In this document: positions 63,846-64,000 of the stretch, one piece after another
Position numbering within the stretch: the stretch's first letter is position 1
How the letters are laid out: every line of letters starts with the position of its first letter
Assembly: GCA_947450025.1 (NCBI GenBank)
Contig: CANFTW010000012.1
Coordinates: 1 to 64,000 of the forward strand
Source of the DNA: Bacteroidota bacterium
Lineage (GTDB): Bacteria; Bacteroidota; Bacteroidia; B-17B0; Aurantibacillaceae
Length of the DNA stretch: 64,000 nucleotides
Direction of reading: 5' to 3'
Notes under the pieces: model-generated
Seen by the model: only the letters and a program-made list of their open reading frames with translations
Told to the model about the DNA's origin: nothing
The model's database searches: none
Program-made: the position numbers and the translations under genes

Positions 63846-64000
63846 ATGAAAATCAATCAAGTTGTTTTTAAATCTAAGGATGAATTTTTAAATAAAATTC
63901 ATGATATTGATTTTGCTGGTTTTGATGTTCATTTTTTATTTGCTGATAAATTATATCTAGCAGATTTAGATATACAGCAGGTGATTGACTTAAAGTTTAA
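63846..64000 (+). CDS. start of a gene running off the window, possible second FIST protein (partial)
   Basis: ATG 63846 opens a frame to the window end (51 full codons). The order helix, then D-V-H-F-L-F-A-D, then I-Q-Q-V-I-D-L resembles the beginning of FIST N domains (the D-L-V-x-x-F-x-S strand). It is the third gene of the 63224 operon. If correct, both FIST loci of this region share the TTCCA palindrome. Too short for a firm call. Confidence 0.5.
   Translation, partial: MKINQVVFKSKDEFLNKIHDIDFAGFDVHFLFADKLYLADLDIQQVIDLKF

Overview
The window looks like a chromosomal segment of a low-GC member of the Bacteroidota. The evidence is T9SS type A C-terminal sorting domains on several secreted proteins, lipoproteins with S-C-K-K-type lipoboxes, promoters of the TTTG / TAnnTTTG kind in place of sigma-70 boxes, near absence of Shine-Dalgarno sequences, a GLPGLI-type protein, a HYC_CC_PP-type protein and a serine palmitoyltransferase-like enzyme. 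A family-level name cannot be justified from the sequence alone. No rRNA, tRNA, transposase or CRISPR array was found.

Layout. 1-3.9 kb is accessory: a small lipoprotein gene between inverted repeats, large imperfect palindromes, an exact 21-bp-period repeat, a two-gene operon of unknown function and a 254-aa protein of unknown function. 3.9-9.9 kb is a plus-strand run of exported proteins: a structural tail-type protein whose signal peptide is broken by a stop codon, lipoproteins, a 794-aa T9SS cargo and a GLPGLI-like protein. 10.3-40.8 kb is mostly core genome: ligA, a metal-related trio (HYC_CC_PP, HMA protein, TonB receptor), rlmB, arfB, a response regulator, murQ, VF530, meaB, a kinase/REC-PP2C pair, a glycosyltransferase, an ABC exporter, an NlpC/P60 protein, an SPT-like enzyme, TatD, TcdA, a T9SS M43 protease, an HD protein, an aminotransferase, a rhomboid, guaB and def.

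40.8-64 kb is a signalling region. It holds a FIST sensor protein, a multi-PAS histidine kinase, a stand-alone receiver, an Hpt protein, two hybrid kinases, an AAA/Fis regulator that lacks the sigma54-contact loop, a HisKA_2 kinase with a REC-PP2C phosphatase, two T9SS surface proteins, and a second operon that seems to begin a further FIST gene at the right edge.

The most unusual signal is a 15-bp palindrome, TTCCA-N5-TGGAA. It occurs ten times (six perfect or near-perfect arms, four with one mismatch), only in non-coding DNA at 40.8-42.0, 58.7-58.9 and 63.1 kb. In at least seven cases it lies 38-40 bp upstream of a TAnnTTT(G/A) -7 box that lacks an obvious -33 TTTG. Five of these palindrome/promoter units are arranged head to tail at 40.8-41.75 kb, and each is followed after about 70-90 nt by an intrinsic terminator. 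I read them as a tandem array of activator-dependent small RNA (or micropeptide) genes. The same element sits in front of the HisKA_2 kinase/PP2C operon and the lipoprotein/FIST operon, and near the first FIST operon and the T9SS protein at 58.9 kb. This suggests one regulon linking multi-copy small RNAs with FIST/two-component signalling. The function is inferred; the motif, its spacing and the hairpins are directly visible.
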